14,885 nucleotides of DNA from CAZTDD01 sp964612675 (GTDB lineage: Bacteria > Hinthialibacterota > Hinthialibacteria > Hinthialibacterales > JAKPRU01). Of the stretch, positions 13,796 through 14,885 are shown one piece after another (the first letter of the stretch is position 1; every line of letters starts with the position of its first letter). The notes beneath the pieces were generated by a model. It was given only the letters and a program-made list of their open reading frames with translations, was not told the DNA's origin and did not search any database. The stretch lies in the NCBI GenBank assembly GCA_964612675.1, contig CAZTDD010000153.1:1-14885 (forward strand). Direction: 5' to 3'. The position numbers were made by a program, and so were the translations under genes.

Positions 13796-14764
13796 ATGCA
13801 GACACTTTTGAAAACACAGGAATTCTATCTGATCGTTGTGGTTGTGTTGTTGTCTGCAATGATAAGCATTATCAATCCAGCGTTTCTGACGTATTCGAAT
13901 TTGTTCGATTTATGTAAGAGCAGCGTTGTGATGGGAACCATGGCATTGGGTGTGCTGTTGGTCTTGATCTCCGGGGGCATCGATATCTCCTTTACCGCCA
14001 TTGCGGCGGTGAGTATGTATGTGACGACCAAAGTGTTGCTGACTTTCAACATTACGGATTCCTTTCTGATTGCGCTGATGCTTTCGAGCGGGATTGGTTT
14101 ACTGCTTGGTTTGCTGAATGCGTATTTTATATCTGTTTATAATCTGCCCACCTTAATCGTGACACTTGGTACGGCGAGTTTATTTCGAGGATTCATGCTG
14201 GCGTTTATCGGAACGGAAGTATTGACAACGCTGCCCAATGGAATGATTCGATTCTCGAAAGCCGTGCTATTTGAAAGAACATCCTCTACCGGTGCAGCGA
14301 TCGGCCTTTCGATCTCCTTCGTCCTCTTCTTGTTGATGGCATTGGCGGTCGCGTTCATGCTCCGATACACAATGACGGGGAGGGCGATTTATGCGATGGG
14401 CGGGCATCGGGAAGCAGCCGACCGGGTCGGCTTTCGCTGTAAGAGAATCGAGTTTGTCCTCTATGGATTTGTCGGGGTTCTTTCGGGCATTGCGGGGTTA
14501 ATTCATGCGTGTTTAATGAGAAATGCGAACCCGTTCGACCTTGTGGGAATGGAATTGGTTGTCATCGCCGCCGTCGTCCTTGGTGGGGCGAGTATTGTGG
14601 GCGGGCGCGGGTCGGTTTTGGGGACGGTGTTGGGGGTGTTGCTTCTTGTGATTATGAATAACAGTTTAATTTTGTTGGATATTCCGACGTATTATCAAAA
14701 GGTTGCCATTGGGTTGATTATTATCGTCAGCACGGCCGTAACGGCGAGGAGAGGGAAGGGGTAG
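13796..14764 (+). CDS. Sugar ABC transporter permease, RbsC/LsrC type
   Basis: A 322-residue inner-membrane permease of the BPD_transp_2 family, which forms the channel through which the sugar is passed. It is almost wholly hydrophobic with about eight to ten membrane segments. Family landmarks are LVLISGGIDISFTAIAA near 55-71, NLPTLIVTLGTASLFRG, TGRAIYAMGGHREAADRVGF (the cytoplasmic loop that docks with the ATPase) and VVLGGASIVGGRGSVLGTVLG. ATG 13796 has GGGA seven bases ahead; an in-frame TTG at 13778 overlaps the ATPase stop as TTGA and is the alternative. RbsC-type transporters can use one permease as a homodimer; LsrCD-type systems use two, and a second could begin beyond the right edge. 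It ends the importer genes visible here. Confidence 0.92.
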   Translation: MQTLLKTQEFYLIVVVVLLSAMISIINPAFLTYSNLFDLCKSSVVMGTMALGVLLVLISGGIDISFTAIAAVSMYVTTKVLLTFNITDSFLIALMLSSGIGLLLGLLNAYFISVYNLPTLIVTLGTASLFRGFMLAFIGTEVLTTLPNGMIRFSKAVLFERTSSTGAAIGLSISFVLFLLMALAVAFMLRYTMTGRAIYAMGGHREAADRVGFRCKRIEFVLYGFVGVLSGIAGLIHACLMRNANPFDLVGMELVVIAAVVLGGASIVGGRGSVLGTVLGVLLLVIMNNSLILLDIPTYYQKVAIGLIIIVSTAVTARRGKG

Positions 14765-14790
14765 TGTGGGTATGAGGCAAATCGGATGTT

Positions 14791-14829
14791 CCCTCTCCCC
14801 CCGGGAGAGCAAGGGTTAGGGTGAGGGGC
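14791..14829. repeat. GC-rich hairpin repeat, copy 3, with gttagggtgagggg tail
   Basis: ctctccc and gggagag form a 7-bp stem around ccc, followed by gcaagggttagggtgagggg. The tail matches, in the opposite orientation, the cccctcctaacc beside the 1921-1943 hairpin. This layout, a GC-rich hairpin with a ttaggg-type tail, is a widespread non-coding repeat style. It directly follows the permease gene and may also end transcription, though no T-run is present. Confidence 0.6.
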
Positions 14830-14839
14830 GATCATTGCA

Positions 14840-14885
14840 TTGGATTCGCGTATTATGATTATCTTGTGTATTCGCCAGAGACAGC
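14840..14885 (+). CDS. Possible start of a downstream gene (partial)
   Basis: A frame from TTG 14840 or ATG 14855 stays open to the edge, giving MIILCIRQRQ from the ATG. A second permease would fit this operon position, and short basic-hydrophobic starts are common in such permeases. Ten residues cannot establish this. Confidence 0.15.
   Translation, partial: MDSRIMIILCIRQRQ

Overview
This window looks like part of a Gram-negative bacterial chromosome or metagenomic contig from a sugar-processing environmental lineage. Three enzymes carry twin-arginine (Tat) signals, there is a lipoprotein sugar-binding protein, two Gfo/Idh/MocA oxidoreductases and a xylose-isomerase-like TIM-barrel protein, and the gaps are full of palindromic dispersed repeats. 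That style is typical of Planctomycetota, Hydrogenedentota, Poribacteria and similar groups. No marker gene here decides between them, so the assignment is inference.

Layout. 1-439: no convincing gene. 440-1822 (+): B12-binding-type radical SAM protein. 1823-2128: a nested inverted-repeat element. 2129-3385 (-): cytoplasmic Gfo/Idh/MocA oxidoreductase. 3386-3875: repeat-rich spacer with copy A of a 67-bp element. 3876-5075 (-): mannose-1-phosphate guanylyltransferase with an in-frame palindromic insertion. 5279-5476 (-): tRNA-Leu(CAA) with its promoter and an intrinsic terminator. 5501-9150 (-): a probable three-gene operon, in transcription order a Tat-exported sugar isomerase-like protein, a DegT-family sugar aminotransferase, then (after copy B of the 67-bp element) a Tat-exported beta-propeller protein. 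9151-9378: a compact divergent control region with overlapping promoters and a structured leader. 9379-10887 (+): Tat-exported Gfo/Idh/MocA oxidoreductase. 10888-11235: copy C of the 67-bp element, a small doubtful ORF and a GC-rich hairpin. 11236-14764 (+): a tightly packed sugar ABC importer (LsrB/RhaS-like lipoprotein, double-domain ATPase, RbsC-type permease). 14765-14885: another GC-rich hairpin repeat and the window edge.

How the genes may work together. The divergent pair at 8041-9150 and 9379-10887 encodes two enzymes probably exported folded by Tat: a sugar isomerase-like protein and an NAD(P)-type dehydrogenase. A third Tat protein, the beta-propeller, closes the minus-strand operon, and a sugar importer lies just downstream on the plus strand. 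A reasonable hypothesis is that a glycoside or unusual sugar is oxidised or rearranged outside the cytoplasmic membrane and the product is imported by the ABC system. The DegT aminotransferase and the GDP-mannose-forming enzyme belong instead to nucleotide-sugar synthesis for surface polysaccharide or modified sugars.

The most unusual sequence-level items are the three copies of the 67-bp element with a pairing-conserving internal hairpin, the palindrome inside the guanylyltransferase gene, the nested inverted repeat at 1872-1980, and the overlapping divergent promoters with an attenuator-like leader at 9183-9378.
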